Shown here piece after piece: positions 33,206 to 41,398 of a stretch of 64,000 nucleotides of DNA. The stretch is from Bisbaumannia salifodinae (GTDB taxonomy: Bacteria > Pseudomonadota > Gammaproteobacteria > Pseudomonadales > Halomonadaceae): NCBI RefSeq assembly GCF_039522585.1, contig NZ_BAAADR010000004.1; one strand, written 5' to 3'. Position 1 is the stretch's first letter. The number at the start of each line of letters is the position of its first letter. The notes below the pieces were generated by a model. It saw nothing but the letters and a program-made list of their open reading frames with translations, searched no databases and was not told where the DNA came from. The position numbers and the translations under genes were made by a program.

Positions 33206-33237
33206 CACGACGGCGGCCCCCAGGGGTCGCCGTCGTG
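33206..33237. terminator. hairpin after the Tsx-like gene
   Basis: CACGACGGCG (33206-33215) and CGCCGTCGTG (33228-33237) are perfect 10-bp complements, extended by CCCC/GGGG in the loop. It lies 26 bp beyond the stop of the leftward porin gene. No T-run is present on either strand. Confidence 0.55.
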
Positions 33238-33262
33238 TGGACAGTATCGAGAGGTGCGAGCC

Positions 33263-34027
33263 TTAGAAAGTCCAGCGAACCATCAGTTGCGGCAGTGACT
33301 CGTCGGTGTCGTCGAGGCCGAACTTGTTCTCCCAGTACTGGTATTCGAGGCCGATGCCGAAGTTGGGGGTGGCATGCCAGACCAACTGGGGCTGGGTCAG
33401 CAGCTGGGCCTCGAGGTCGCCTTCCTCGGTGATGTAGTCGAGGAAGCCTTCGAAGGTGAAGTCGGCGGAGCCGATGGTGAAGGGGGCGTTCCACACCAGG
33501 GTGTACTGCTCGGAACTGCCTCGGGCCGCGGCGCTCTCGTCATTGCGGTACATGGTGTGCAGCTTGACGAAGCTGAAGCCGGGCACGTCGAAGTCGAAGC
33601 TCAGGCCGGCCAGGTGGGTGGTCTTGCGGGTCGCCGAGTTGCGGTCGAGATCGAGCTGGCCGATGGCGTAGACGTCGCTGAGCGGGCCGGCGGAAAGATC
33701 CAGGCCGGTCAGGGAGCCGAGGTTGCCGCGCAGGCTCCATTCCGCGTGGGCGCTGCCGCGATCCTGCTCGTCCTGGGCCCCCTGATCGAGGTTGGTGAAG
33801 TCGACGAAGAAGAAGCTGTCGCCATGGGTCCAGCCGGTGGCATTGACGACGGTGAGGATGGCGTGCTCCTCGGTGTCAATGGTAAAGCCGGCGCCGGCCT
33901 GGGCCTCGTAGTCCCAGCCGTAGAGGGCTTCCACCTTGGTGGTGCTGTAGAGGGCGGCGGAGGCGGCCTGGCTGAGCAGCAGCGTCGAAGCGGCGGCGGC
34001 GAGGGCGAGTTTCTTGTGATTATGCAT
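33263..34027 (-). CDS. Tsx/OmpK-like outer-membrane channel
   Basis: A 254-residue beta-barrel protein with a signal peptide (residues 1-24, ending SQAASA) and C-terminal aromatic-ending barrel signature LPQLMVRWTF. Internal segments DSFFFVDFTNLDQG, EWSLRGNLGSLTG and LEYQYWENKFG match the nucleoside-specific channel-forming Tsx/OmpK family. It would let nucleosides or similar small solutes across the outer membrane. Upstream, TTGTATACGG (34088-34097) and TGTATACA (34149-34156) are half-palindromic sites of a kind bound by GntR-family repressors. No transporter partner is adjacent. Confidence 0.82.
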   Translation of the reverse strand: MHNHKKLALAAAASTLLLSQAASAALYSTTKVEALYGWDYEAQAGAGFTIDTEEHAILTVVNATGWTHGDSFFFVDFTNLDQGAQDEQDRGSAHAEWSLRGNLGSLTGLDLSAGPLSDVYAIGQLDLDRNSATRKTTHLAGLSFDFDVPGFSFVKLHTMYRNDESAAARGSSEQYTLVWNAPFTIGSADFTFEGFLDYITEEGDLEAQLLTQPQLVWHATPNFGIGLEYQYWENKFGLDDTDESLPQLMVRWTF

Positions 34028-34087
34028 CAGTCAGCTCCAGTCTTGGTGTTATTCCGGGAGCCTGGTCCAAGGTGGGGACTCCCGATC

Positions 34088-34156
34088 TTGTATACGGTAG
34101 CTAGTCGAAAAATGACAACGCTGTGTCGATAATATGAACAACACAAGCTGTATACA
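34088..34156 (-). promoter_or_regulatory. pair of GTATAC palindromic sites upstream of the porin gene
   Basis: GTATAC cores at 34090-34095 and 34150-34155 (the second inside TGTATACA) are 60 bp apart, within 130 bp of the porin start. The spacing equals about six helical turns, compatible with looping by one repressor. Speculative. Confidence 0.3.
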
Positions 34157-34264
34157 CTTATAAGGAAGCGATGCAGTCACCTCAAGCCATGGCGTGCCAT
34201 AGCCCGTATCAGGGTTCTTGATAGCGGGTCGCGGCCGGCCGGATGGCGGTGCCAGGGCAGGGAG

Positions 34265-34786
34265 TCAGGGGGACGCCGTCAGCTCGTCGAGGAGTCGTTG
34301 ATGCAGCTCGGCGGTGGCGGCGTCGAAGAGCACGAAGCGGACTCGGCGCAGGTGCACGCACTGGCGCCCCGCCTCCGTCACCGTGGTCAGGGCGATGCGG
34401 GCGGCCTCCGCCATGGGGTAGCCGAAGGCGCCGGTGGAGAGGGCGGGGAAGGCCAGGGAGGCGAGGCGATGAGCCTCGGCCAGTGCCATGGCGTTACGAT
34501 AGCAGGCCGCCAGCAGTTCGTCGGAGGGCTCGTCGACCCCGTAGACCGGCCCCAGGCAATGGATCACATAGCGATTGGGCAGGGCGAAGGCGGGGGTGAT
34601 CACCGCCTGGCCGGGCTGGATCGGCGCCAGGGATCGGCAGGCCGCATCCAGCTCGGGGCCGGCGGCGCGATGCAGGGCCCCGGCCACGCCACCGCCGGGG
34701 CGCAGTTGGGCATTGGCGGCATTGACCACCGCGTCGATATCGGTTTGCCGGGTAATATCGCCCTGACGACACTCGATCTTCAGCAT
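34265..34786 (-). CDS. macrodomain protein (O-acetyl-ADP-ribose deacetylase type)
   Basis: A 173-residue macrodomain of the YmdB/MacroD type. Signature segments are VVNAANAQLRPGGGVAGALHRAAGPEL and FPALSTGAFGYPMAEAARIAL, giving the ADP-ribose pocket and the loop that holds the catalytic water. It removes acetyl or ADP-ribose groups from O-acetyl-ADP-ribose and mono-ADP-ribosylated proteins. ATG 34786 has GAGG upstream and the family start MLKIECRQGDITRQ; longer in-frame extensions lack support. Monocistronic and divergent from the DUF2798 gene. Confidence 0.9.
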   Translation of the reverse strand: MLKIECRQGDITRQTDIDAVVNAANAQLRPGGGVAGALHRAAGPELDAACRSLAPIQPGQAVITPAFALPNRYVIHCLGPVYGVDEPSDELLAACYRNAMALAEAHRLASLAFPALSTGAFGYPMAEAARIALTTVTEAGRQCVHLRRVRFVLFDAATAELHQRLLDELTASP

Positions 34787-34914
34787 GGACACCTCGATCA
34801 CACTGACCACTCGAGTCAGTGTGGCGCGCCGCCTCGATCCTGCGCAAGGCGCCTGTTCAGGCGACAAGGCTTTTGGTCTAATAATGAGCTAGTTAACGAT
34901 CATGGAGGCGCCGA

Positions 34915-35151
34915 ATGTTGTTCCCGCCCCGCTATGCCTCGGTGGTGTTTTCGGTATTGATGTCGATTTATATGGTGACCCTGATGACGTTCCTGATCAC
35001 CGGGGTCAATACCGGTTTTGGGGAGGGTTTCCTGGGGCGCTGGTGGCGCGCCTTCTATGTGGCCTGGCCGGCGGCTTTCATCCTGATACTGGTGGGGGCG
35101 CCGCGGCTACGGCGCCTTTCTACCAAGTTGATTCGACACCCGCCGCGATGA
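34915..35151 (+). CDS. DUF2798 small membrane protein
   Basis: A 78-residue protein with two predicted helices (YASVVFSVLMSIYMVTLMTF and AFYVAWPAAFILILV), the DUF2798 pattern with conserved NTGF..F..RW..A. A GGAGG ribosome site lies 8 bases before ATG 34915. The function of the family is unknown; members are often paired with LysR or drug-related genes, which is not the case here. It precedes the KamA gene by 199 bp with a separate promoter between. Confidence 0.75.
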   Translation: MLFPPRYASVVFSVLMSIYMVTLMTFLITGVNTGFGEGFLGRWWRAFYVAWPAAFILILVGAPRLRRLSTKLIRHPPR

Positions 35152-35190
35152 ACGAAATGTGGCGAAAGTGCCGTCTTGTCGTGACATTTG

Positions 35191-35239
35191 TTGCAAAATG
35201 ATGCGGAAATTTGCAAGCCTCGGCGCAAATCTGTATCAA
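35191..35239 (+). promoter_or_regulatory. promoter with overlapping TTGCAAA-N12-TTTGCAA dyad before the KamA-family gene
   Basis: TTGCAA (35211-35216) and TATCAA (35234-35239), spaced 17 bp, form a plausible sigma70 promoter. The -35 hexamer is part of a perfect 7-bp inverted repeat, TTGCAAA (35191-35197) and TTTGCAA (35210-35216), suggesting a repressor or activator site. The leader from 35240 to 35350 carries a GC-rich GGCCGC stem and an AGAGGAGAAGG ribosome site. Confidence 0.5.
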
Positions 35240-35350
35240 TAGCCCTCCCCCGTGACGCCATGGCCTGTCTGCCTCCCTTGTTTGAGGCGAGACGGCCGCC
35301 CCGCGCCCTCGTCGAGGCGGCCCGGCCGTGACAGACAAAGAGGAGAAGGC

Positions 35351-36739
35351 ATGAACCAGCGAGTGAACATCGAACTCGGCAGCCCCGAGGCCGAAGCCTT
35401 CGAGGCCCGCCAGTTCAAGGTCTACACCCATCGCCAGCTGGACAAGATCGCGGCGATCCAGGCGCTGCCGGAGGCGCTGCGCTTCGATATGAAGGTGGTC
35501 AGCCAGGTGCTGCCGTTCCGGGTCAACGAGTACGTGATCGACGAGTTGATCGACTGGGACGCCGTCCCCGAGGACCCGGTCTTCCAGCTCACCTTTCCCC
35601 AGCGTGGCATGCTGCGTCCCGAGCACTTCGACGAGGTCGCCGCCCTGGTGCGCCGCGACGCTTCCGCCGCCGAGCTCAAGCCGGTGGTGGAGCGCATCCG
35701 CGGCGAGCTCAATCCCCACCCGGCGGGGCAGATGGACCTCAACCTGCCGCTGCTCGACGGCGAGCCGCTGCCCGGCATGCAGCACAAGTACCGCGAGACG
35801 GTGCTCTTCTTCCCCAGCCAGGGCCAGGTGTGCCACAGCTACTGCACCTTCTGCTTCCGCTGGGCGCAGTTCGTCGGCGACAAGGACTTGAAGTTCGCCT
35901 CCAGCGAGGCCGACTCCCTGCATCGCTACCTGGCCGAGCACACCGAGGTCACCGATCTGCTGATGACCGGCGGCGACCCCATGGTGATGAAGGCCAAGCA
36001 CCTGAGGATGTACCTGGAGGGACTGATGGCGCCGGAGCTGGAGCATGTCCAGGATATCCGCATCGGTTCCAAGAGCCTGACCTTCTGGCCGTATCGCTTC
36101 GTCACCGACCCGGACGCCGAGGATATCCTGGCGCTGTTCCGCGAGCTGACGGCGGCCGGCAAGCATGTGGCCTTTATGGCGCACTTCAACCACTGGAAGG
36201 AGATGGATACCGCCATCTGCCGCGAGGCGATCCGTCGCATCCGCGCCACCGGGGCCGAGATCCGCACTCAGGCGCCGCTGCTCAAGCACATCAACGACGA
36301 CGCCGATCAATGGGCGAGGATGTGGACCACCCAGGTACGCCTGGGGATGATTCCCTACTATATGTTCGTCGAGCGCGACACCGGCGCCCGCCACTACTTC
36401 GAGGTGCCGCTGGTGCGTGCCTGGGAGATCTATCGCGAGGCGATGAAGCGGGTGCCGGGCCTGGCGCGCACCGCCCGCGGCCCGTCGATGTCCGCCGACC
36501 CGGGCAAGGTGGAGATCCAGGGGGTGACGGAGATCCAGGGCGAGAAGGTCTTCGTGCTGCGTTTTATCCAGGGCCGCGATGGTGACTGGGTGCAGCGCCC
36601 CTTCTTCGCCAAGTATGACGAGCACGCTACCTGGCTCAATCATCTGGAGCCGGCGCTGGGAGAGAGCGAGTTCTTCTATGAGGCCGAGTTCACCGCCATG
36701 AAGGGCGCCAAGCAGGCGCTGATCACCAAGGCCGGCTGA
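35351..36739 (+). CDS. KamA-family radical SAM aminomutase-like protein
   Basis: A 462-residue enzyme of the lysine 2,3-aminomutase family. The radical SAM cluster motif is C161xxxC165xxC168 (CHSYCTFCFR). The pattern LLMTGGDP, a TIM-barrel with HFNH and a PLP-binding region near DPGK (Lys386) support an aminomutase rather than EpmB. It is longer than the bacterial EpmB (about 340 residues) and has a C-terminal domain distinct from the clostridial lysine enzyme. Lysine 2,3-aminomutase makes beta-lysine, a precursor of the compatible solute N-epsilon-acetyl-beta-lysine; no beta-lysine acetyltransferase gene (ablB) is adjacent, so substrate is uncertain. AGGAGAAGG precedes ATG 35351. Confidence 0.82.
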   Translation: MNQRVNIELGSPEAEAFEARQFKVYTHRQLDKIAAIQALPEALRFDMKVVSQVLPFRVNEYVIDELIDWDAVPEDPVFQLTFPQRGMLRPEHFDEVAALVRRDASAAELKPVVERIRGELNPHPAGQMDLNLPLLDGEPLPGMQHKYRETVLFFPSQGQVCHSYCTFCFRWAQFVGDKDLKFASSEADSLHRYLAEHTEVTDLLMTGGDPMVMKAKHLRMYLEGLMAPELEHVQDIRIGSKSLTFWPYRFVTDPDAEDILALFRELTAAGKHVAFMAHFNHWKEMDTAICREAIRRIRATGAEIRTQAPLLKHINDDADQWARMWTTQVRLGMIPYYMFVERDTGARHYFEVPLVRAWEIYREAMKRVPGLARTARGPSMSADPGKVEIQGVTEIQGEKVFVLRFIQGRDGDWVQRPFFAKYDEHATWLNHLEPALGESEFFYEAEFTAMKGAKQALITKAG

Positions 36740-36783
36740 TGCCTGCTGGGTGCTGATACCCTCGCTATGTCATAGCGGGGCTC

Positions 36784-36823
36784 GACGCCGCTACCGTGGA
36801 TTCGGTGGCGGCGTCGGCGTTTT
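36784..36823 (+). terminator. terminator of the KamA-family gene
   Basis: GACGCCGCTACC (36784-36795) pairs with GGTGGCGGCGTC (36804-36815), 11 of 12 positions plus one G-T wobble, followed by GGCGTTTT. The rest of the 36740-37058 gap holds an AT-rich promoter-like stretch (36840-36890, with AAACGTTT and TATAAAATTA) and a GC-rich leader to the TAXI gene. Confidence 0.7.
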
Positions 36824-37058
36824 CGGCTCGGCGTGCGTTAAACGTTTGAATCAGTATAAAATTAGGCTTTATTAAAAAGAGCTTATGGCCGGCGTGGCGC
36901 CCTCGAGAGGGGCGACGTTGAATCGAGGCGGGGCCCTGGGGCTGCGCCTTCGCCGTGGGTGAACTATCTTCATGCTGAACCCCGAATATTGGCGTCGGTC
37001 CGTGGCGGGTATTCGCCGCGAGGCGCCTAGGGGACCAACCATGCCAAGAGGTGTCTAG

Positions 37059-38039
37059 ATGAAACGTCATGTCTTCTCTGCCGCCGCCGTCTCCGGTGCC
37101 CTGCTGGGCGCGGCCGCCTTTTCTGCGCCGGCGGTGGCCCAGGATCGCTTTATCACCATCGGTACCGGGGGCCAGACCGGCGTCTATTATGTGGTCGGCC
37201 AGTCGGTATGCCGGATGGTCAACCGGGGCAGCGACGAGCACAACATTCGCTGTAACGCCCCTTCCACCGGTGGCTCCGTAGCCAACGTCAACGGCATGCG
37301 CAGCGGTGAGCTGGACATGGGCGTGGTGCAGTCCGATGTCCAGTACCGCGCCTATCACGGCGAGGCCAACTTCGAGGACGACGGTGCCTGGGAGGAGATG
37401 CGTGCCGTCTTCACCATGCACGGCGAGCCGCTCACCGTGGTGGCCCGGGCCGACTCCGGCATCGAGCATATCTCCGACTTCCCCGGCATGCGGGTCAATA
37501 TCGGCAACCCGGGCTCCGGCCAGCGCAACACCATGAACGTGGTGATGGACGCCATGGGCTGGGATACCGATGTGTTCTCCCTGGCCTCCGAGCTGGATGC
37601 CGCCGAGCAGGCCGCGGCCCTCTCCGACAACAATATCGACGCCATGGTCTATGTGGTGGGCCACCCCAACGGCTCCATCCAGGAAGCCACCACCACCGTG
37701 GATGCGCGCCTGGTGCCGGTGACCGGCGAGGAGATCGATGGCCTGGTCGAGGAGTTCCCCTACTACACCCGCGCGGTGATTCCCGGCGGCATGTACCGCG
37801 GCAATGACGAGGACGTGGAGACCTTCGGCGTCGCCGCCACCTTCGTCACCCACGAGGGTGTCGACGAGGAGATCGTCTACGAGGCCGTCAAGGCGGTGTT
37901 CGAGAACTTCGATCGCTTCAAGCGTCTGCACCCGGCCTTCGAGAACCTGGACGAGGAGAGCATGATCTCCGACGGCCTCACCGCGCCGCTGCACGACGGG
38001 GCCGCCCGTTACTATCGTGAGCGTGGCTGGATCGAGTGA
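37059..38039 (+). CDS. TAXI-family TRAP transporter solute-binding protein
   Basis: A 326-residue periplasmic binding protein with a Sec signal (residues 1-27, AAAFSAPAVAQ). TAXI family marks are ITIGTGGQTGVYYVVGQSVCR, RSGELDMGVVQSDVQYRAY, GMRVNIGNPGSGQRNTM and YVVGHPNGSIQEAT. TAXI proteins bind glutamate, 2-oxoglutarate or similar acids in the few cases studied. It has GAGGTG upstream of ATG 37059 and is followed, after a strong internal hairpin, by the fused permease and UspA, forming one TRAP system. Confidence 0.9.
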   Translation: MKRHVFSAAAVSGALLGAAAFSAPAVAQDRFITIGTGGQTGVYYVVGQSVCRMVNRGSDEHNIRCNAPSTGGSVANVNGMRSGELDMGVVQSDVQYRAYHGEANFEDDGAWEEMRAVFTMHGEPLTVVARADSGIEHISDFPGMRVNIGNPGSGQRNTMNVVMDAMGWDTDVFSLASELDAAEQAAALSDNNIDAMVYVVGHPNGSIQEATTTVDARLVPVTGEEIDGLVEEFPYYTRAVIPGGMYRGNDEDVETFGVAATFVTHEGVDEEIVYEAVKAVFENFDRFKRLHPAFENLDEESMISDGLTAPLHDGAARYYRERGWIE

Positions 38040-38080
38040 TCCCGGCTCGCTAACCAGGAAGGTCCCCCTTCCGATACTGG

Positions 38081-38119
38081 ATGCGCGGCACCCTCCGGGG
38101 GTCGCGCATTCGGGTTTTT
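38081..38119 (+). terminator. intra-operon terminator/attenuator between binding protein and permease
   Basis: ATGCGCG (38081-38087) pairs with CGCGCAT (38103-38109), with an inner ACCC/GGGT pair, followed by TTTTT at 38115-38119. It would make the binding protein transcript more abundant than the permease transcript. Confidence 0.65.
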
Positions 38120-38204
38120 AATGCCCGCTATTCTTTAGGGACAGGCACGACACCATGGCAGACCCCTTGATTCGGTGGTTGGAACAAACAGGCAGGAACC
38201 GCTT

Positions 38205-40811
38205 ATGACAAACGACAAGCAGAGACCGCAGGGCTCGGAAGTCGACCTGGAGGAGATGGTGGCCTCCACCGACTCCGGGGCGCGCAAGCCGCTGGGGGCG
38301 CCCGGCAAGTTGCTGGTGGGCATCGCCGCGGCCTGGTCGCTGTTCCAGTTGTGGATCGCGTCTCCCTTGCCCTACCTTTTCCGCTTTGGGGTCTTCAATG
38401 CCACCGAGGCGCGCTCCATTCACCTGGCCTTCGCGCTCTTCCTGGCCTTTATGGCCTATCCGGCGCTGAAGCGCTCGCCCCGGGAGCGCATTCCGCTGCA
38501 GGACTGGCTGTTCGCCGGGGTCGCGGCTTTCTGTGGCGCCTATATGTTCCTCTTTTATGCCCAGCTCGCCGAGCGGCCCGGGGCACCCCTGACCCAGGAC
38601 GTGGTGGTCGGGGTGGTGGGCATCCTGCTGCTGCTGGAGGCGACCCGCCGCGCCCTGGGGCCGCCGCTGATGATCGTGGCCGCGGTGTTTATCGTCTATT
38701 CGCTGTTCGGGCCCCATATGCCGGGCATCCTCGCCCATCGGGGAGTGAGCCTCTACGGCCTGATTAACCACCAGTGGCTGACGACGCAAGGGGTCTTCGG
38801 CATCGCCCTGGGGGTCTCCACCAGTTTCGTCTTCCTCTTCGTGCTGTTCGGCGCCCTGCTCGACAAGGCCGGGGCCGGTAACTACTTCATCAAGGTGGCC
38901 TTCTCGCTGCTGGGTCACTACCGCGGCGGCCCCGCCAAGGCGGCGGTGGTGGCCTCGGGCATGACCGGGCTGATCTCCGGCTCCTCCATCGCCAATACCG
39001 TGACCACCGGCACCTTCACCATTCCGATGATGAAGCGGGTCGGTTTCTCCGCCAACAAGGCCGGGGCGGTGGAGGTCTCCTCCTCGGTGAACGGCCAGAT
39101 CATGCCGCCAGTGATGGGCGCCGCGGCCTTCCTGATGGTGGAGTACGTGGGCATCTCCTATGTGGAGGTGATCAAGCACGCCTTCCTGCCGGCGCTGATC
39201 TCCTATATCGCGCTGATCTATATCGTCCACCTGGAGGCCCTCAAGGCCGGCATGTCTGGGCTGCCCTCCAGTAACCCGGCGCGTCCCTTCCTCAACAAGG
39301 TGATCGGCTTCCTCACCGGCCTGCTGGCGCTGATGGCGCTCTCCTTCGGCGTCTACTACGGCCTGGGCTGGCTTAAGCCGCTGCTGGGCGCTGCCACCCC
39401 CTGGGTGGTGGCGGTGGTGCTGGCGGTGGTCTACGTGGGCCTGCTCAAGGTCGGCGCCAACTACCCGGAGCTGGAGTTGGACGACCCCAATTCCGAGGTG
39501 ATCGAACTGCCGCAGACGCGGCCCACGGTGATGGTGGGGTTGCACTTTATCCTGCCGGTGATCGTGCTGGTCTGGTGCCTGATGGTGGAGCGCCTGTCGC
39601 CGGGGCTCTCGGCCTTCTGGGCCACGGTCTTCATGATCGCCATCATGATTACCCAGCGCCCGATCACCGCGCTCTTCCGCGGACGCAGTCGCTTGGCCGA
39701 GGATATCAAGGAGGGCTTCTTCGATCTCTGGGATGGCCTGGTGACCGGGGCCCGCAACATGATCGGCATCGGTATCGCCACCGCCACCGCCGGCATCATC
39801 GTCGGCGCCGTCTCCCAGACCGGGGTGGGCCTGGTGCTGGCGGACGTGGTGGAGGTGCTCTCCATGGGCAACCTGATGCTGATCCTGCTGCTCACCGCGG
39901 TGCTCAGCCTGATCCTCGGCATGGGCCTGCCCACCACCGCCAACTATATCGTGGTGTCGTCGCTGATGGCCCCGGTGATCGTGCTGCTGGGTCAGCAGAA
40001 CGGCTTGATCGTGCCGCTGATCGCCGTGCACCTCTTCGTCTTCTACTTCGGCATCATGGCGGACGTGACGCCGCCGGTGGGGCTGGCCTCCTTCGCCGCC
40101 GCGGCGATCTCTGGGGGCGATCCCATTCGTACCGGCTTCCAGGCCTTCTACTACAGCCTGCGTACCGCCGCACTGCCCTTCCTGTTTATCTTCAACACCG
40201 ACCTGCTGCTGATCGAGGTGGGGCTCTGGCAGGGCCTGTTGATCTTCGTGGTGGCGACCATCGCCATGCTGATCTTCGCCGCCGGTAGCCAGGGCTTCAT
40301 GGTCGCCCGCAACCGCTGGTACGAATCACTGCTGCTGCTGCTGGTGGCCTTCACCCTGTTCCGCCCGGGCTTCTGGATGGATCGCATCCATGACCCCTAC
40401 CTGTCGGTGCCGCCGGCGCAGTTCGCCCAGGCGCTGGGCATGGTGGACGAGGGCAGCAACCTGCGGGTGGAGATCCTCGACGAGGACGACTTCGGCGACC
40501 AGTTCACCCGCTACCTGCTGGTGCCGGTGCCCGACGGCGAGACCGGTGAGGAACGCATGGAGGCGCTGGGCCTGAGCCTGCGCAGCGAGGAAGGCGGGGC
40601 CACCTTCGTGGATAACGTGGCCTTCGGCAGCCAGGCGGAGCAGATCGGCTTCGAGGCGATGTTCTTCGATCAGCAGATCCTCTCGGTGATGGCGCCGGTG
40701 GATCGCTGGCCCAAGGAGCTGATGTGGATCCCGGCCTTCCTGGTGTTCGGCCTGATCGTCGTCTTGCAGCGTCGTCGCCGCGACACCACGGCCGCTCCGG
40801 CGGCCAGCTAA
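38205..40811 (+). CDS. fused TRAP transporter permease (DctQM type) with DUF3394 domain
   Basis: An 868-residue inner-membrane protein. The first 4-5 helices correspond to the small TRAP subunit; then a TRAP DctM domain with GLISGSSIANTVTTGTFTIP, SSVNGQIMPPVMGAAAFLMVEY, GMGLPTTANYIVVSSLMAPV and MADVTPPVGLASFAAAAISG. The last 130 residues hold a periplasmic-type domain (DUF3394, DRIHDPYLSVPPAQFAQALG) and a final helix with a basic tail (LQRRRRD). This fused arrangement is normal for TAXI-TRAP systems, which use the binding protein at 37059. ATG 38205 has CAGGA upstream. Together with the UspA gene it looks like the TeaABCD design. Confidence 0.9.
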   Translation: MTNDKQRPQGSEVDLEEMVASTDSGARKPLGAPGKLLVGIAAAWSLFQLWIASPLPYLFRFGVFNATEARSIHLAFALFLAFMAYPALKRSPRERIPLQDWLFAGVAAFCGAYMFLFYAQLAERPGAPLTQDVVVGVVGILLLLEATRRALGPPLMIVAAVFIVYSLFGPHMPGILAHRGVSLYGLINHQWLTTQGVFGIALGVSTSFVFLFVLFGALLDKAGAGNYFIKVAFSLLGHYRGGPAKAAVVASGMTGLISGSSIANTVTTGTFTIPMMKRVGFSANKAGAVEVSSSVNGQIMPPVMGAAAFLMVEYVGISYVEVIKHAFLPALISYIALIYIVHLEALKAGMSGLPSSNPARPFLNKVIGFLTGLLALMALSFGVYYGLGWLKPLLGAATPWVVAVVLAVVYVGLLKVGANYPELELDDPNSEVIELPQTRPTVMVGLHFILPVIVLVWCLMVERLSPGLSAFWATVFMIAIMITQRPITALFRGRSRLAEDIKEGFFDLWDGLVTGARNMIGIGIATATAGIIVGAVSQTGVGLVLADVVEVLSMGNLMLILLLTAVLSLILGMGLPTTANYIVVSSLMAPVIVLLGQQNGLIVPLIAVHLFVFYFGIMADVTPPVGLASFAAAAISGGDPIRTGFQAFYYSLRTAALPFLFIFNTDLLLIEVGLWQGLLIFVVATIAMLIFAAGSQGFMVARNRWYESLLLLLVAFTLFRPGFWMDRIHDPYLSVPPAQFAQALGMVDEGSNLRVEILDEDDFGDQFTRYLLVPVPDGETGEERMEALGLSLRSEEGGATFVDNVAFGSQAEQIGFEAMFFDQQILSVMAPVDRWPKELMWIPAFLVFGLIVVLQRRRRDTTAAPAAS

Positions 40812-40824
40812 GGGGGAATAAGCC

Positions 40825-41253
40825 ATGTACCAGAAGATCCTGCTGCCGGTGGACCTCAATGAGGAGGCCTCCTGGAAGAAGGCGCTACCCACGGCGCTGA
40901 CCCTGTGTCGCAGCTTCGGCGCCTCCCTGCATGTGGTGACGGTGATGCCCGACTTCCGCATGCCCATGGTGGGGGCCTACTTTCCCAAGGATTTCACCGA
41001 GAAGGCCCACCAGTCCCTGGGCGAGGCCCAGAAGCAGTTCATCCTCGACCAGGTGCCCGAGGACATCGAGGTGCACCGGACCATCGTCGAGGGCTCGCCC
41101 TGGGAGGCGATCATCAAGGCCGCCAAGCAGCTCGAGGTGGACCTGATCGTGATGGCCTCCCATAACAAGCGCAAGTTCGTCGACTATGTGCTGGGGCCCA
41201 ATGCGGAACATGTGGTGCATCACAGCAAGATCTCGGTGATGATCGTGCGCTGA
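40825..41253 (+). CDS. universal stress protein (UspA family), TeaD-like
   Basis: A 142-residue Usp domain protein with N-terminal YQKILLPVDLNE and the ATP-binding motif GPNAEHVVHHSKISVMIV (residues 124-141, pattern G-2x-G/N-9x-S). In Halomonas elongata TeaD is an ATP-binding Usp coded with the ectoine TRAP transporter and lowers its activity. The gene is 13 bp downstream of the permease with GGGGGAATAA upstream, so it probably regulates this TAXI-TRAP system. Confidence 0.88.
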   Translation: MYQKILLPVDLNEEASWKKALPTALTLCRSFGASLHVVTVMPDFRMPMVGAYFPKDFTEKAHQSLGEAQKQFILDQVPEDIEVHRTIVEGSPWEAIIKAAKQLEVDLIVMASHNKRKFVDYVLGPNAEHVVHHSKISVMIVR

Positions 41254-41268
41254 GGTGCCGCTTGACCC

Positions 41269-41299
41269 GGCGACGCCCACCCCCGAGATGGGCGTCGCC
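41269..41299 (+). terminator. terminator of the TAXI-TRAP-UspA operon
   Basis: GGCGACGCCCA (41269-41279) pairs perfectly with TGGGCGTCGCC (41289-41299). There is no T-run after it. Confidence 0.6.
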
Positions 41300-41398
41300 G
41301 TGGGCAAGCGTTGCGTCGGGAAGCGCGTCTTTCCTGTAAGGTCATTGGCGTAGACACGACCGAAGGGGGAGCCCCGTCGTCATTCTCAAGGAGCCGGC

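Noticed and set aside
36846..36874. Specific -35/-10 hexamers for the TAXI gene promoter
   Set aside because: The AT-rich stretch is promoter-like, but no pair of hexamers with correct spacing was convincing.
38118..40031. A 637-codon antisense frame over the TRAP permease, rich in His/Gln
   Set aside because: Composition is that of the reverse of membrane-protein codons; no start site or homologous pattern.
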